From positions 1,488,001-1,552,000 of the forward strand of contig OX638377.1 of NCBI GenBank assembly GCA_951813615.1: a stretch of 64,000 bases of DNA. Direction: 5' to 3'. Below the pieces are notes generated by a model. That model worked only from the letters and a program-made list of their open reading frames with translations, searched no databases and had not been told where the DNA came from. The DNA comes from an uncultured Latescibacterota bacterium (GTDB taxonomy: Bacteria > Latescibacterota > UBA2968 > UBA8231). This document shows positions 18,044 to 26,155 of the stretch, piece by piece. The position numbers were made by a program, and so were the translations under genes. Numbering within the stretch: position 1 is the stretch's first letter; the number at the start of each line of letters is the position of its first letter.

Positions 18044-18304
18044 ATGTCTAAAATTACATTTGAATGTCCAGACGATATACTGCAAACCCTTAGCGAAACG
18101 CCTGAGCGCTTCGCCGAAAAGGGACGGCTACTGATAGCCGTCAAACTATTTGAACTCGGACGACTGTCTTCTGGGCAAGCTGCTCGGTTTGCAGATATGG
18201 ATCGCGTCGTGTTTTTAGATGCCTTGAAGTCCTACCAAGTATCGGCCATCAATCTGTCCCCGGAAGAATTGGCAAAGGATTTCTTCCATGCCAAGAACCT
18301 GTAG
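18044..18304 (+). CDS. UPF0175 family antitoxin
   Basis: The 86-residue product resembles UPF0175 proteins, small helix-turn-helix antitoxins. The pattern is a short beta-strand (KITFECPDDIL), then LLIAVKLFELGRLSSGQAARFADMDR, the typical helix-turn-helix, then FLDALKSYQV. AGAAGGAG precedes the ATG by 6-8 bases. It overlaps the next gene by 17 bp, as is common for antitoxin-toxin pairs, and should repress its own operon and neutralise the PIN-domain protein. Base composition is lower in GC than in the flanking operons, consistent with acquisition by transfer. A related antitoxin without partner lies at 57699. Confidence 0.8.
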   Translation: MSKITFECPDDILQTLSETPERFAEKGRLLIAVKLFELGRLSSGQAARFADMDRVVFLDALKSYQVSAINLSPEELAKDFFHAKNL

Positions 18305-18776
18305 CGTCGATACATCCCCACTATTTTACTTTTACCGAATAGACCAATTGACTTTGCTCCGCCGCCAATTTGATAGGGTACTCGTGCCTAAAGCTGTGGT
18401 CACAGAGTTGGCAAGGGGAAGGGCACAAGGTGTCAGTGTCCCTGATCTTACCGATTATCCTTGGATTGAGATTCAGCAAATAGAACTTCGATCTGTATCA
18501 GAAGCAGTGGACTCACTTGGGGCTGGTGAACGAGAAGTAATTCTTCTTGCTCTTGACGGTCATGCTGATTGGGTGATTTTGGATGATCTAAACGCCAGAC
18601 ATCAGGCCGAAATATGTGGTCTCCGAGTTATTGGCACTGTTGGTCTATTGGCTTCTGCTAAGCGAAAAAATATGATCACATCTGTGGCCCCCTTTCTCAA
18701 TGATCTTGAAAATGCCGGAATGTGGTTGTCCGAAGACTTAAAACGAAGAGTTTTAGAATTGGCTGATAATGCCTAA
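18288..18776 (+). CDS. DUF3368 PIN-like toxin
   Basis: This 162-residue protein matches the DUF3368 group of PIN-domain nucleases that are usually encoded beside UPF0175 antitoxins. Visible acidic positions are the early Asp in SVDTSPLFYF, Glu in VVTELARG, the GAGEREVILLAL motif and the DDLNARHQAE segment, which together form the expected metal-binding set of a PIN ribonuclease. The C-terminal part continues with GTVGLLASAKRKNMI. It is translated from a start inside the antitoxin gene and has no separate ribosome-binding site, so expression is coupled. Probable function: an RNA-cleaving toxin of a type II system. The RNA target is unknown. Confidence 0.8.
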   Translation: MPRTCSVDTSPLFYFYRIDQLTLLRRQFDRVLVPKAVVTELARGRAQGVSVPDLTDYPWIEIQQIELRSVSEAVDSLGAGEREVILLALDGHADWVILDDLNARHQAEICGLRVIGTVGLLASAKRKNMITSVAPFLNDLENAGMWLSEDLKRRVLELADNA

Positions 18777-18850
18777 ACAGTTTACAACATTCTGTTCAAC
18801 TTCGACAATCAGTGCTGTCGCACTACAATTGGGAAAAGGAGATATGGATA

Positions 18851-18928
18851 ATGGCACTCAAGGAGCACATTGACTACATACGCGACGCTTTAAGAGGAAA
18901 CCAATGTTCGCAAAGAAATGTGGCATAA
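18851..18928 (+). pseudogene. N-terminal stump of a type I restriction HsdR-like subunit
   Basis: A 25-codon frame starting at ATG 18851, shortly after GGAG, encodes MALKEHIDYIRDALRGNQC and stops with TAA at 18926. The beginning resembles the start of many HsdR subunits (IDYIRDAL followed by a residue string ending in NEAAVSQ), but the remainder of the gene is absent. The gap after the toxin gene is only 184 bp, and the frame is followed directly by the ribosome-binding site of the next gene. I interpret it as a deletion remnant; the match is short, so chance similarity is possible. Confidence 0.4.
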
Positions 18929-18959
18929 ATTTGAGCAAGAGTATTAAGGAGGACAAATC

Positions 18960-20111
18960 GTGAAAATCACCGATGTCGAAGTCATTCATTTTCGCACCAA
19001 ACACCGAGGCCGGAGTGCTGGGTCGCGCTGGGGCTATGGCGTGTGGATTGACGACGAGGAAGTGGAAGGCACTAGTGCGATCACCAGAATCTCTACTGAC
19101 GAGGGTGTCACAGGGCACATGCTGGGCGGCAACAAGGCGACTATGGAAGGTGCCATCAAAAACCTGCTAGTCGGCGAGAATCCACTCAACCGCGAGAAGC
19201 TATGGCATTGGATGGATCAGATGTCCACGTTTGGCCATAGCCTCGCCGAACACGAACTCGGCATTGTCGATTGCGCGCTGTGGGATTTGGCGGGGCAAAA
19301 AGCCGGCATGCCCGTGTACCAACTGTTGGGCGGCACTCGCGACAAGGTCGAGGCATACGCCAGCACGTACCCGAACTTGGGTGGCCCCGAGGTGTATGAA
19401 GAATTGGCGCGGGAGTGCGTAGTGCGCGGTTATGAAGCCTTCAAGGTACACGCCAACATCTGCTGGAATCCGCACACGCGGGAACCAGCGCCGCAACTTC
19501 CGGGATTCCCCAAAGAGGATGTGGAAATCTGTCGTGCCGTGCGCGAGGCCGTGGGCGACGATATCATGCTGATGCTCGATCCGTTCGGCGTTTATACCTT
19601 GGAGGAATCGCTGTGGGTCGCGCGGGAATTGGAAGAATTGAACTACTATTGGTTGGAACACCCGATGGTCGAGACGCGGGTGGAGGCCTATCGCCGCCTG
19701 ACGCAGCAGACCTCCATTGCCATTTGTTCCCCTGAACACGTCAAGGGCGGTCCTTTTGCGCGGGCCGAGTGGCTGTTGCAGGGGGCCTGCGATATGCTGC
19801 GCATTGATGTGAACTACGGCGGCATCACCGGCTGCTGGAAGCTCATCAACTTGTGCCAGCTCTACGGCGTGCAATGTGAAATACACGGGGTGGGCGCTCC
19901 GCACGTGCATTTGGCCGCGGCCACTCCCGAAGCCACTTGCCGCTATTACGAACGCGGTCTATTGCGACCTGGGCGTGATTACGACGAGAGCCCATCGCAT
20001 CTCGGACAGATCGCCGATCCCATGGACGGCGAAGGATGCGTACACGTGTCGCAGGAACCGGGGCTGGGAATAGCCTACAACTGGGATTATATCGATGACA
20101 ACCGGATTTGA
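18960..20111 (+). CDS. Mandelate racemase / muconate lactonizing enzyme family protein (enolase superfamily dehydratase)
   Basis: The 383-residue product starts with GTG at 18960, preceded by AAGGAGG. It shows the two-domain enolase-superfamily layout: an N-terminal capping domain (KITDVEVIHFRT) and a barrel. Expected active-site positions are visible: FKVHAN near residue 162 (Lys-x-His base), metal ligands in MLDPFG (about 205), WLEHP (about 232) and CSPEH (about 257), and a His in EIHG near 308. These enzymes abstract an alpha-proton from a carboxylate and either racemise or dehydrate sugar acids. The Lys-x-His motif is more like acid-sugar dehydratases than mandelate racemase. The gene precedes a CBM9-PKD protein by 16 bp, which suggests carbohydrate catabolism. 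The substrate is unknown. Confidence 0.8.
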   Translation: MKITDVEVIHFRTKHRGRSAGSRWGYGVWIDDEEVEGTSAITRISTDEGVTGHMLGGNKATMEGAIKNLLVGENPLNREKLWHWMDQMSTFGHSLAEHELGIVDCALWDLAGQKAGMPVYQLLGGTRDKVEAYASTYPNLGGPEVYEELARECVVRGYEAFKVHANICWNPHTREPAPQLPGFPKEDVEICRAVREAVGDDIMLMLDPFGVYTLEESLWVARELEELNYYWLEHPMVETRVEAYRRLTQQTSIAICSPEHVKGGPFARAEWLLQGACDMLRIDVNYGGITGCWKLINLCQLYGVQCEIHGVGAPHVHLAAATPEATCRYYERGLLRPGRDYDESPSHLGQIADPMDGEGCVHVSQEPGLGIAYNWDYIDDNRI

Positions 20112-20127
20112 GCGGAGGAATCGGCAC

Positions 20128-21222
20128 ATGCAAAAGTGCAGCGCGATCCTAACTGTTAGCGTGCTTTGGGCACTGTCTGCCGCCGCACTGGAACGGCCGG
20201 ATACCACCTTCAAAATTTTTCAGTTCCCCGCCGATCAGATCCCCCGCGTCGATGGGGATGTATCCGACTGGGACATGGTTCCTACTGACTACGCCGTTGG
20301 CATCGATCAGTTGAAAGACACCGTGCACGACAGCCCGATCGATACCACCGATCTAGACGTCACTGTGCGCGTCGGCTGGGTCAAGGGACTAAACCGACTC
20401 TACTTCCTCTACGAAGCCTATGACGACTACTGGGATTTCAGCCACCGCGATCTGCACAACGACATTTTGGAGATAGTCGTCGATGGCGATTTGTCCGGCG
20501 GTCCTTTGATCCCCCAACTGCGCGAGGACAAGGAGACCAACGGCTTGGAGGGCCTCGACGGCCACTTCAAATTCCACGGCGTCCACGCCCAAAACTACCA
20601 CGTTCTGACCCCGGCCGATGGCAAGCCTTGGACTATGGTTTGGGGTGCCAATCAGTGGATCTACGAACTGCCTTGGGCCAATGCGGCGGCGCACTACGAT
20701 TTTGCGCCGGGCGACAGCGGGCACTACACGCTCGAATTCTGGATCACTCCTTTCGACTACGCCCCCGCCGACGGACCGGAGCGCGCCGTGGAATCGAAGC
20801 TCGAAGAGGGCACCTTGATCGGCCTGAGTTGGTGCATTCTCGACTACGATGATGTCGAGGTCAAACAGCAGGAGTTTGAGGGCTTTTGGAACCTATCTCA
20901 CAAAACGACCATGTTCGGCAACGCCTCCGAACTGGTCGGCTTTCGGCTGATGCCGCTGGAAAAAGCCTTGCGCGACCCGGTCGAGGCGCAATGGGAATTT
21001 ACCGTCCTCGATATGGAACGCCGCTTGGTCGCTTTCAAGGATTTGTCCTATGGGGATATCCACTCATGGCATTGGGATTTCGGCGACGGCAACACCTCGA
21101 CCGAGCAACACCCCATCCACCAGTACGCAGAGCCTGGGACGACCTATACAGTCACGCTCTATGTCGAAGGCCCCGAGGGGAAGGCGCGGATGTCGAAGGT
21201 GTGGGACGTAATCGTCCGCTAA
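20128..21222 (+). CDS. Secreted CBM9-like protein with C-terminal PKD domain
   Basis: The 364-residue product starts at 20128, with GGAGG about 11 bases upstream and a signal peptide (MQKCSAILTVSVLWALSAAA). Its mature part begins with PRVDGDVSDWDMVPTDYAV, the CBM9-like opening also found in the protein at 2577, and continues with NDILEIVVDGDLSGG. The final ~80 residues form a PKD-type Ig fold (WHWDFGDGNTSTEQHPIHQY, ending in a TYTVTLYV strand). It lies between the enolase-superfamily gene and the glycosyltransferase gene with short gaps, so it is probably co-transcribed with them. Likely role: extracellular binding of a saccharide. No catalytic residues were seen. Confidence 0.75.
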   Translation: MQKCSAILTVSVLWALSAAALERPDTTFKIFQFPADQIPRVDGDVSDWDMVPTDYAVGIDQLKDTVHDSPIDTTDLDVTVRVGWVKGLNRLYFLYEAYDDYWDFSHRDLHNDILEIVVDGDLSGGPLIPQLREDKETNGLEGLDGHFKFHGVHAQNYHVLTPADGKPWTMVWGANQWIYELPWANAAAHYDFAPGDSGHYTLEFWITPFDYAPADGPERAVESKLEEGTLIGLSWCILDYDDVEVKQQEFEGFWNLSHKTTMFGNASELVGFRLMPLEKALRDPVEAQWEFTVLDMERRLVAFKDLSYGDIHSWHWDFGDGNTSTEQHPIHQYAEPGTTYTVTLYVEGPEGKARMSKVWDVIVR

Positions 21223-21243
21223 AACGGTCGAACTGAGAGTCCT

Positions 21244-22941
21244 ATGAGGCGGCTCTGGCATTGGGGAGGGATCGTCTTTGTACTGGCGCTGAGTCTGCGT
21301 TTGATACATGCGTTCCAGATGTCGGCTAGTCCTCTTTTTACTATGCCGGCGGTGGACGCGGCTACGTATTCCGAACAGGCTGCCAGCCTAGCCGCAGGCA
21401 ACTGGTTGGGACGCGGCCAAGGCCCGTTCTGGCAACCCCCGCTCTATCCTTATTTCTTGGGCGTAATCAAGCTCGTATTTCCAGAATCCTTTTACTACGT
21501 ATCCCGCTTTGCGCAGGCGCTAATTGGCAGCCTTACCTGTGCGTTGGTGTACTTGGTCGGGCGGCGGCTTTTTGGCCCAGGTATCGGTTTTATCGGCGGC
21601 CTTATTGCGGCGGTGTACGGGCCGCTGATCTATTTTGACGCTCGGCTCTTGCCGGCTGGGCTAGCTACTTTTTTTGTCCTTGTAAGTCTCTTGCTGTTAA
21701 TGCGCGCGGTTGAGCGGCCGACAAAATCCATTTTTACGGCTGCGGGTTTTGCGCTGGGACTCGCGTCGCTTACTGCGGCGATTCTCGCGTCTTTGATTCC
21801 GGGCGTGGCTATCTGGCTGTTTTATTGGTTGCGGAAAAAGGCTGCGACAGCAGTTGTTGCTTTTCTACTGGGAGCGGTTCTGGCGATTGCGCCGGTGGCG
21901 CTGAGAAATTACACCATCGGCGGGGATTTCGTGCCGATCTCCTATAACGGGGGGGTGAATTTCTACCTAGGGAACAACGCGAACGCCGAGCAGACGCTTG
22001 CGTTGCGTCCGGGATGGGAATGGGAGGAACTGGTTGCTCTGCCGCTGCGGGAAGGGGTTACGCGCCCTTCGTCCAAGTCCCTGTTCTTTTATAAGCAGGC
22101 TCTTGAATATATACAGAATGCGCCTCTCGATTACATGGGATTGATGGCGGCAAAAATTGCCCAGTTCTGGCGCGGTGATGAAATAGAGCGCAATCAGGAA
22201 ATGTACTATTGGCGCAAGTATTCGAGCGTTCTCGCTGGTACCTTGTGGAAGTGGGGGGTGGCTTTTCCCTTTGGCTTGGTAAGTCCGCTCGCGCTGCTGG
22301 GTCTGCTGGTGTACATCCGGCGTCAGGGTATTACACTGCCGGTGCTTTTCGTTCTTGGCTATAGCTTCGTGGTAATTTCCTTTTTTGTCGCGGCGCGCTA
22401 TCGCCTGCCGATTGTGCCGCTGCTGATTCTGTTCGCTGGGTACGGAGGAAGTTGGCTGTACGCGAAATGGCGACAACAATCCTTGCGCCAAGTGCTTTTG
22501 CCGACGGCTGTTCTCGCCCTGTTGATGCTGTTGGTGAATTGGGATCTGCCGCCGATGGATGAGCGAGGCAAGGCCGCCACGCACAACGACTTGGGCAATG
22601 CCTATTTGCAACAAGGCCGCTACGATTTAGCGCTGCTGAAATACGAGCAGGCCACGCGGCTCGATTCGTCGTATTGGCAGGCTTGGTTCAATCTCGGTTC
22701 ACTACGGGCGATGCGCGGCGATTTGCGCGGCGCGCTGCCCATTTTCCTGAATGTGTTAGAGCACGAGCGGGAACGCGCTGACGTGTGGAGCAATGTGGCC
22801 GGTGTTTATGTGGGATTGGGGCAATATCAGCAGGCGGCCGAGGTGCTCGAACAGGCTGTGGTGGCGGCACCGCGTGAGGATCTATATGAAGCGTTGGAGA
22901 ATGTGTACGCAATGATGGGGCGACCACGAGGAACCAAGTGA
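21244..22941 (+). CDS. GT-C family glycosyltransferase (PMT/ArnT-like) with C-terminal TPR repeats
   Basis: This 565-residue membrane protein starts 21 bp after the PKD gene. The first ~430 residues carry about ten hydrophobic segments, with an early extracytoplasmic motif DAATYSEQA (the acidic residue typical of GT-C enzymes after the first membrane segment) and PPLYPYFLGVIKLVF. Such enzymes use polyprenyl-phosphate-linked sugars to modify lipids or proteins on the periplasmic side. Residues from about 445 form TPR repeats (HNDLGNAYLQQGRYDLALLK, then WFNLGSLRAMRGDLRGAL, then VAGVYVGLGQYQQAAEVL). The stop codon overlaps the next gene as GTGA. Partner and acceptor are unknown; TPRs may recruit the substrate. 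Confidence 0.75.
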   Translation: MRRLWHWGGIVFVLALSLRLIHAFQMSASPLFTMPAVDAATYSEQAASLAAGNWLGRGQGPFWQPPLYPYFLGVIKLVFPESFYYVSRFAQALIGSLTCALVYLVGRRLFGPGIGFIGGLIAAVYGPLIYFDARLLPAGLATFFVLVSLLLLMRAVERPTKSIFTAAGFALGLASLTAAILASLIPGVAIWLFYWLRKKAATAVVAFLLGAVLAIAPVALRNYTIGGDFVPISYNGGVNFYLGNNANAEQTLALRPGWEWEELVALPLREGVTRPSSKSLFFYKQALEYIQNAPLDYMGLMAAKIAQFWRGDEIERNQEMYYWRKYSSVLAGTLWKWGVAFPFGLVSPLALLGLLVYIRRQGITLPVLFVLGYSFVVISFFVAARYRLPIVPLLILFAGYGGSWLYAKWRQQSLRQVLLPTAVLALLMLLVNWDLPPMDERGKAATHNDLGNAYLQQGRYDLALLKYEQATRLDSSYWQAWFNLGSLRAMRGDLRGALPIFLNVLEHERERADVWSNVAGVYVGLGQYQQAAEVLEQAVVAAPREDLYEALENVYAMMGRPRGTK

Positions 22942-24923
22942 CGAATAGAATCTGGTTCTTTCGCTTGGCGACTGTAGCGGTCGGCGTGGCCTTGGTGGTG
23001 GGGGCCGAGGGCTTGCTGCGGCTCGTGCCGGGATTGGGACCGTCGCCGTTGGTTGTGACTTTAGCCGAGGACGAGGCGAGCGGCGAATCGCTGCGCGCGA
23101 CGAGTCGGTTTTATGCGCAGCGATTTTTCGCGCAGTACAAGGGCCGGTTGGCCGCAGCGGGGCAGATGGGCAAGCACTTCTTTGTGGAACCCGCGCCGGC
23201 CAACCGCTATCGCGTCGTGTTCGTCGGCGCTTCCACTGTGCAGGGTTTTCCCCATCCGCGTCGTTTGGCCGCGGCGTCTTTTTTACAGGCAATGCTGGCG
23301 GATGCGTGGCCGGAGCGGGAGGTGGAGGTCGTCAATTTGGGTATTACTTCCATTGCTAGCTTTGCGGTGGCGCAGGTGGTGGAAGATGCGTTGGTGCTGT
23401 CGCCGGATCTGGTCGTCGTCTATACCGGGCACAATGAATTTTACGGGTTGTACGGAGCCGGGCGGTATCAGCGACTGAAGTACTTTTTGCGGCAACTGCA
23501 TTTGACGCATCTGGTGGATGGGTTGCTAGGGGGCATTGGGACTAAGGACGAGCCGACGGATTTGATAAGAATGGCGGCTGTGCGCGGCGAGGTGCCGTTG
23601 CACGGCTCCGGTCGAGCGATGGCGGAGCAGAATTTGCGCGACAATTTGCGGTGCGTGAGTCAGCTCTGCGAGCGAGCGCAGGTGCCCTTGGTGCTGTGTA
23701 CTATCGTGGCGAATGACGCGGGGTTTGCGCCGGTTGGTTCGACGGAAGGGGACGAGGAGTGGAAGGCGCAGGTGGAGCAAGCGGCGCAGGTGCTGACGCG
23801 GGGATATGTTGCGCCGGATGATGCTAAGGGGGCGCTACAGCAATTGGAGCAAGCGGCAGCTCTTGCGAGCGAACACGCTTGGTTGTGGTATTTGCAAGGT
23901 CGCGCGTTGGAGCGGTTGGGACGGGACTCCGAAGCGCAGCGGGCCTTTCGCAAGGCGCGGGATTTAGACACCATGCCGTGGCGCGCTCCCACGGCGCACA
24001 ATGCGGTGATTCGCGCAGTCGCCAAAGAGCATGGGGCTGTGTTAGCGGATGTGGAAGCTGCGTTTGCGGACGCTGCGCCCGCGCAGGGTGTAGGCTGGGA
24101 GTGGATGGTGGATCACGTTCACTGCTCTGTTGCTGGGCAGGCTTTGTTGGCGCGGACTGTTCTTCACAGCGTCGCCGGATTGGCGGCGATTGACTTGGGA
24201 TTGCTGCGGAACGCGGAGGCGTATCGGCGCGATTTAGGCGACCTGCCGGTGGAGCGCGTGGTGGCGTACAACAAGATGGGGGCGATGCTCGCGCAAGCGC
24301 CCTTGCACCAATACAATGGGCACAATGCGCGCTATCTCAAGCAACTGGCGGCTATGGAGGGACAGCGGTTGTCGCCGGGGGAACGGCGCGGCGTTGAGCA
24401 GTGGATCGAGCAGGGGCGGCAGGGGCCGTCGGTGCTGGCGGTGGCGGATCAGCTTTTTACCGCGCGGGATTTTGCGCGGGCGCAGGTTTATTACGCGGCG
24501 GCGCGGCGCGAGGTGCCGTTTACGCGGCGCGGGTTGTGGGCGGCGGTGCAGTGGGGGTGGTGCATCAAGATGCAGGGGCTGGCGCTTACCGACGGGCAGC
24601 GGGACGAGGTGCGAGCCGCGCTGAAACAGGCGGGGTTTCTCGCACACGATCCGGCGGTGGGCACGGCCTTCGTCGATTTTGTTAAGGGCCAGCTCTATCA
24701 TCTTCTCGCAGAACGCGATCCGGCCTTACTGCACTTGGAGCGCGCTTTTGGAGACGAGGATTTTCGCCGCCGCTATGCGTTGAGTTTGTTTCAGGCGTTG
24801 GCAGCAGAATTGGTTTGGGCTGGGCGGGTGGAGGATGCGCGGGAATACGCTCGCTTGGTGGGAGGAGAGGTTGGACAGGAAGCGCATTTTTTGCGGATCG
24901 TGGAGGAGCAACTGAGGCCGTAG
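22938..24923 (+). CDS. SGNH/GDSL-like hydrolase with embedded TPR repeats, membrane-anchored
   Basis: The 661-residue product starts with GTG at 22938 and overlaps the glycosyltransferase stop, so the two are coupled. An N-terminal membrane segment is followed by an SGNH-like domain: a first block around VVFVGASTVQGFPHP, an asparagine/glycine block NLGITSIASFAV, VVVYTGHNEFYG, and a last block VDHVHCSVAGQALLA with the Asp-x-x-His pair. About 100 residues between blocks carry TPR-like helices (WLWYLQGRALERLGRDSEAQ). The C-terminal third is also helical with TPR-like spacing. Such SGNH proteins commonly act as acyl- or glycan-deacylating enzymes in envelope polysaccharide modification. The pairing with a GT-C transferase supports envelope glycan work. 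Confidence 0.7.
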   Translation: MTNRIWFFRLATVAVGVALVVGAEGLLRLVPGLGPSPLVVTLAEDEASGESLRATSRFYAQRFFAQYKGRLAAAGQMGKHFFVEPAPANRYRVVFVGASTVQGFPHPRRLAAASFLQAMLADAWPEREVEVVNLGITSIASFAVAQVVEDALVLSPDLVVVYTGHNEFYGLYGAGRYQRLKYFLRQLHLTHLVDGLLGGIGTKDEPTDLIRMAAVRGEVPLHGSGRAMAEQNLRDNLRCVSQLCERAQVPLVLCTIVANDAGFAPVGSTEGDEEWKAQVEQAAQVLTRGYVAPDDAKGALQQLEQAAALASEHAWLWYLQGRALERLGRDSEAQRAFRKARDLDTMPWRAPTAHNAVIRAVAKEHGAVLADVEAAFADAAPAQGVGWEWMVDHVHCSVAGQALLARTVLHSVAGLAAIDLGLLRNAEAYRRDLGDLPVERVVAYNKMGAMLAQAPLHQYNGHNARYLKQLAAMEGQRLSPGERRGVEQWIEQGRQGPSVLAVADQLFTARDFARAQVYYAAARREVPFTRRGLWAAVQWGWCIKMQGLALTDGQRDEVRAALKQAGFLAHDPAVGTAFVDFVKGQLYHLLAERDPALLHLERAFGDEDFRRRYALSLFQALAAELVWAGRVEDAREYARLVGGEVGQEAHFLRIVEEQLRP

Positions 24924-25011
24924 CCATAGGGGAGTCCAGCGGCGCTTGAGCGGAAGCCGCCTGTTGGTGATTTTTAGTCCTTCGTTTATATTTCCGCCGA
25001 GGAAACCAGCC

Positions 25012-25293
25012 ATGAGCGAAAACACTGACTCCCAAGCCCGTGCGACCTCCAAACCTCAAGACCTACGTCGAGATCTGCATACCCAATTAGAGACCGTCAA
25101 CAACAGCATTGACGAGCTCCACCGCTCGTTGGACGACCTTATAAATGAAACCAATAGTCGCATTGACGAGCTCCACCGCTCGTTGAGCGAACAGCTTCGC
25201 GCGCTCCAGAAGAGCATGGACACCTATTTCCTTTGGATGATGGGCATGTTGGTGACCATGACTGGCGTCCTCATCGCCGTCATCAAGCTCTGA
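25012..25293 (+). CDS. Small coiled-coil protein with C-terminal membrane segment
   Basis: The frame encodes 93 residues from ATG 25012, which is preceded by GAGGA about 10 bases upstream; an in-frame ATG at 24946 has no such site. The middle is a predicted coiled coil with two copies of IDELHRSL, encoded by nearly identical 25-bp stretches (GCATTGACGAGCTCCACCGC begins each). The last 26 residues form a hydrophobic membrane segment (YFLWMMGMLVTMTGVLIAVI). No family was recognised with confidence, though the shape recalls small tail-anchored coiled-coil proteins of unknown function found near toxin or mobile genes. It is isolated from neighbours. Confidence 0.55.
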   Translation: MSENTDSQARATSKPQDLRRDLHTQLETVNNSIDELHRSLDDLINETNSRIDELHRSLSEQLRALQKSMDTYFLWMMGMLVTMTGVLIAVIKL

Positions 25294-25359
25294 GCACCCG
25301 GCGTCCTACGCTCCTTTCTCTTGAAGCTCCATTTTCTCCCTTCCCTCGCGGCAGTTTGC

Positions 25360-25370
25360 CAGCCATCAGT
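25360..25370. repeat. 11-bp direct repeat, left copy, flanking the exonuclease gene
   Basis: CAGCCATCAGT occurs here and again at 26031-26041. The two copies bracket the low-GC exonuclease gene. They could be a target duplication or the seam of an insertion, or chance. Confidence 0.35.
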
Positions 25371-25391
25371 CGGCTCGTCGTGCGCAGTGTA

Positions 25392-25979
25392 TTAGTTTGA
25401 GTATTTAGAAATAGGCTTTTTTACGCTAGCAAGCCATTCGTCGATGTCAAGATTGGTGATCTCGCAAGCCTTCAACACTATCTGTGCAGCCGCCTTAGCG
25501 TCATCAAGTGCTCGATGATGCTTAAATACTATACCCAAATCAGCGGCAATGCTTTTAAGCCCATAACCCCTCCTACCATACCTGTCAGGCCAAGTCCGAC
25601 GGGCAATCCGAACACTGTCAAGCCAAGTTACTTGAAGCTGCTCTAGTTCGTAGTAATCTGTGGCTTGCTCAAATGCAGTGCGGTCAAAAGACGAATGGCT
25701 CACCAAAACAGAGCCACGAAGGCGGCTGCTCAAATCGTCCCACATTTCCGGCAAAGTAGAGCTTCCCTTAACAACTTCCTCGTCTATACCGTGGATCTCA
25801 ACGTTCCACGGATCAAACCGCTCCTCTGGGTCAATGAGCGTTCTCCACTCATCTCGCACTTGACCATCTTCAATGTGAACGATCCCGATTTCGCAAATCG
25901 TTCTCCGGTTGACATTTGCAGTTTCAACGTCAATGACATTAAAAGTCAAGTTCTTAGAGTTTGATTCTCGGGTGATCAT
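25392..25979 (-). CDS. DnaQ-like 3'-5' exonuclease (DEDDh family)
   Basis: This 195-residue protein has the DEDDh exonuclease pattern: Asp17/Glu19 in VIDVETAN, a middle Asp in SHSSFDRTAF, and the last His and Asp in KHHRALDDAKAA. These residues coordinate two metal ions for 3'-5' hydrolysis of DNA or RNA, as in the epsilon subunit of DNA polymerase III or in RNase T. No polymerase gene is nearby. It is on the opposite strand to its neighbours, with clearly lower GC content, and is bracketed by an 11-bp direct repeat, so it is probably acquired DNA. It may act in repair or in a mobile or defence element; the sequence does not decide. Confidence 0.8.
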   Translation of the reverse strand: MITRESNSKNLTFNVIDVETANVNRRTICEIGIVHIEDGQVRDEWRTLIDPEERFDPWNVEIHGIDEEVVKGSSTLPEMWDDLSSRLRGSVLVSHSSFDRTAFEQATDYYELEQLQVTWLDSVRIARRTWPDRYGRRGYGLKSIAADLGIVFKHHRALDDAKAAAQIVLKACEITNLDIDEWLASVKKPISKYSN

Positions 25980-26030
25980 AGCAAGAGAGCCTTCCTTAAA
26001 AGGTGGGTTGATGGGGCCGTAGTAGATATG

Positions 26031-26041
26031 CAGCCATCAGT
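26031..26041. repeat. 11-bp direct repeat, right copy
   Basis: Second copy of CAGCCATCAGT, 660 bp from the left copy at 25360-25370. Between this copy and the next gene the minus strand reads openly (VKVDRFIPRGELADSAGD), which may be the tail of a disrupted gene. Confidence 0.35.
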
Positions 26042-26155
26042 GTGTCACCGGCAGAGTCGGCTAACTCGCCGCGCGGAATAAAGCGATCGACCTTGACCGA
26101 TGGACTCACCGTCTCCTTTTTTGCCCTCCATTAATCTTGCCAAGAAACGCACCCT

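Noticed and set aside
25109..25190. CRISPR-like repeat pair in the small coiled-coil gene
   Set aside because: Only two copies, both in frame and encoding IDELHRSL; this is a coiled-coil repeat.
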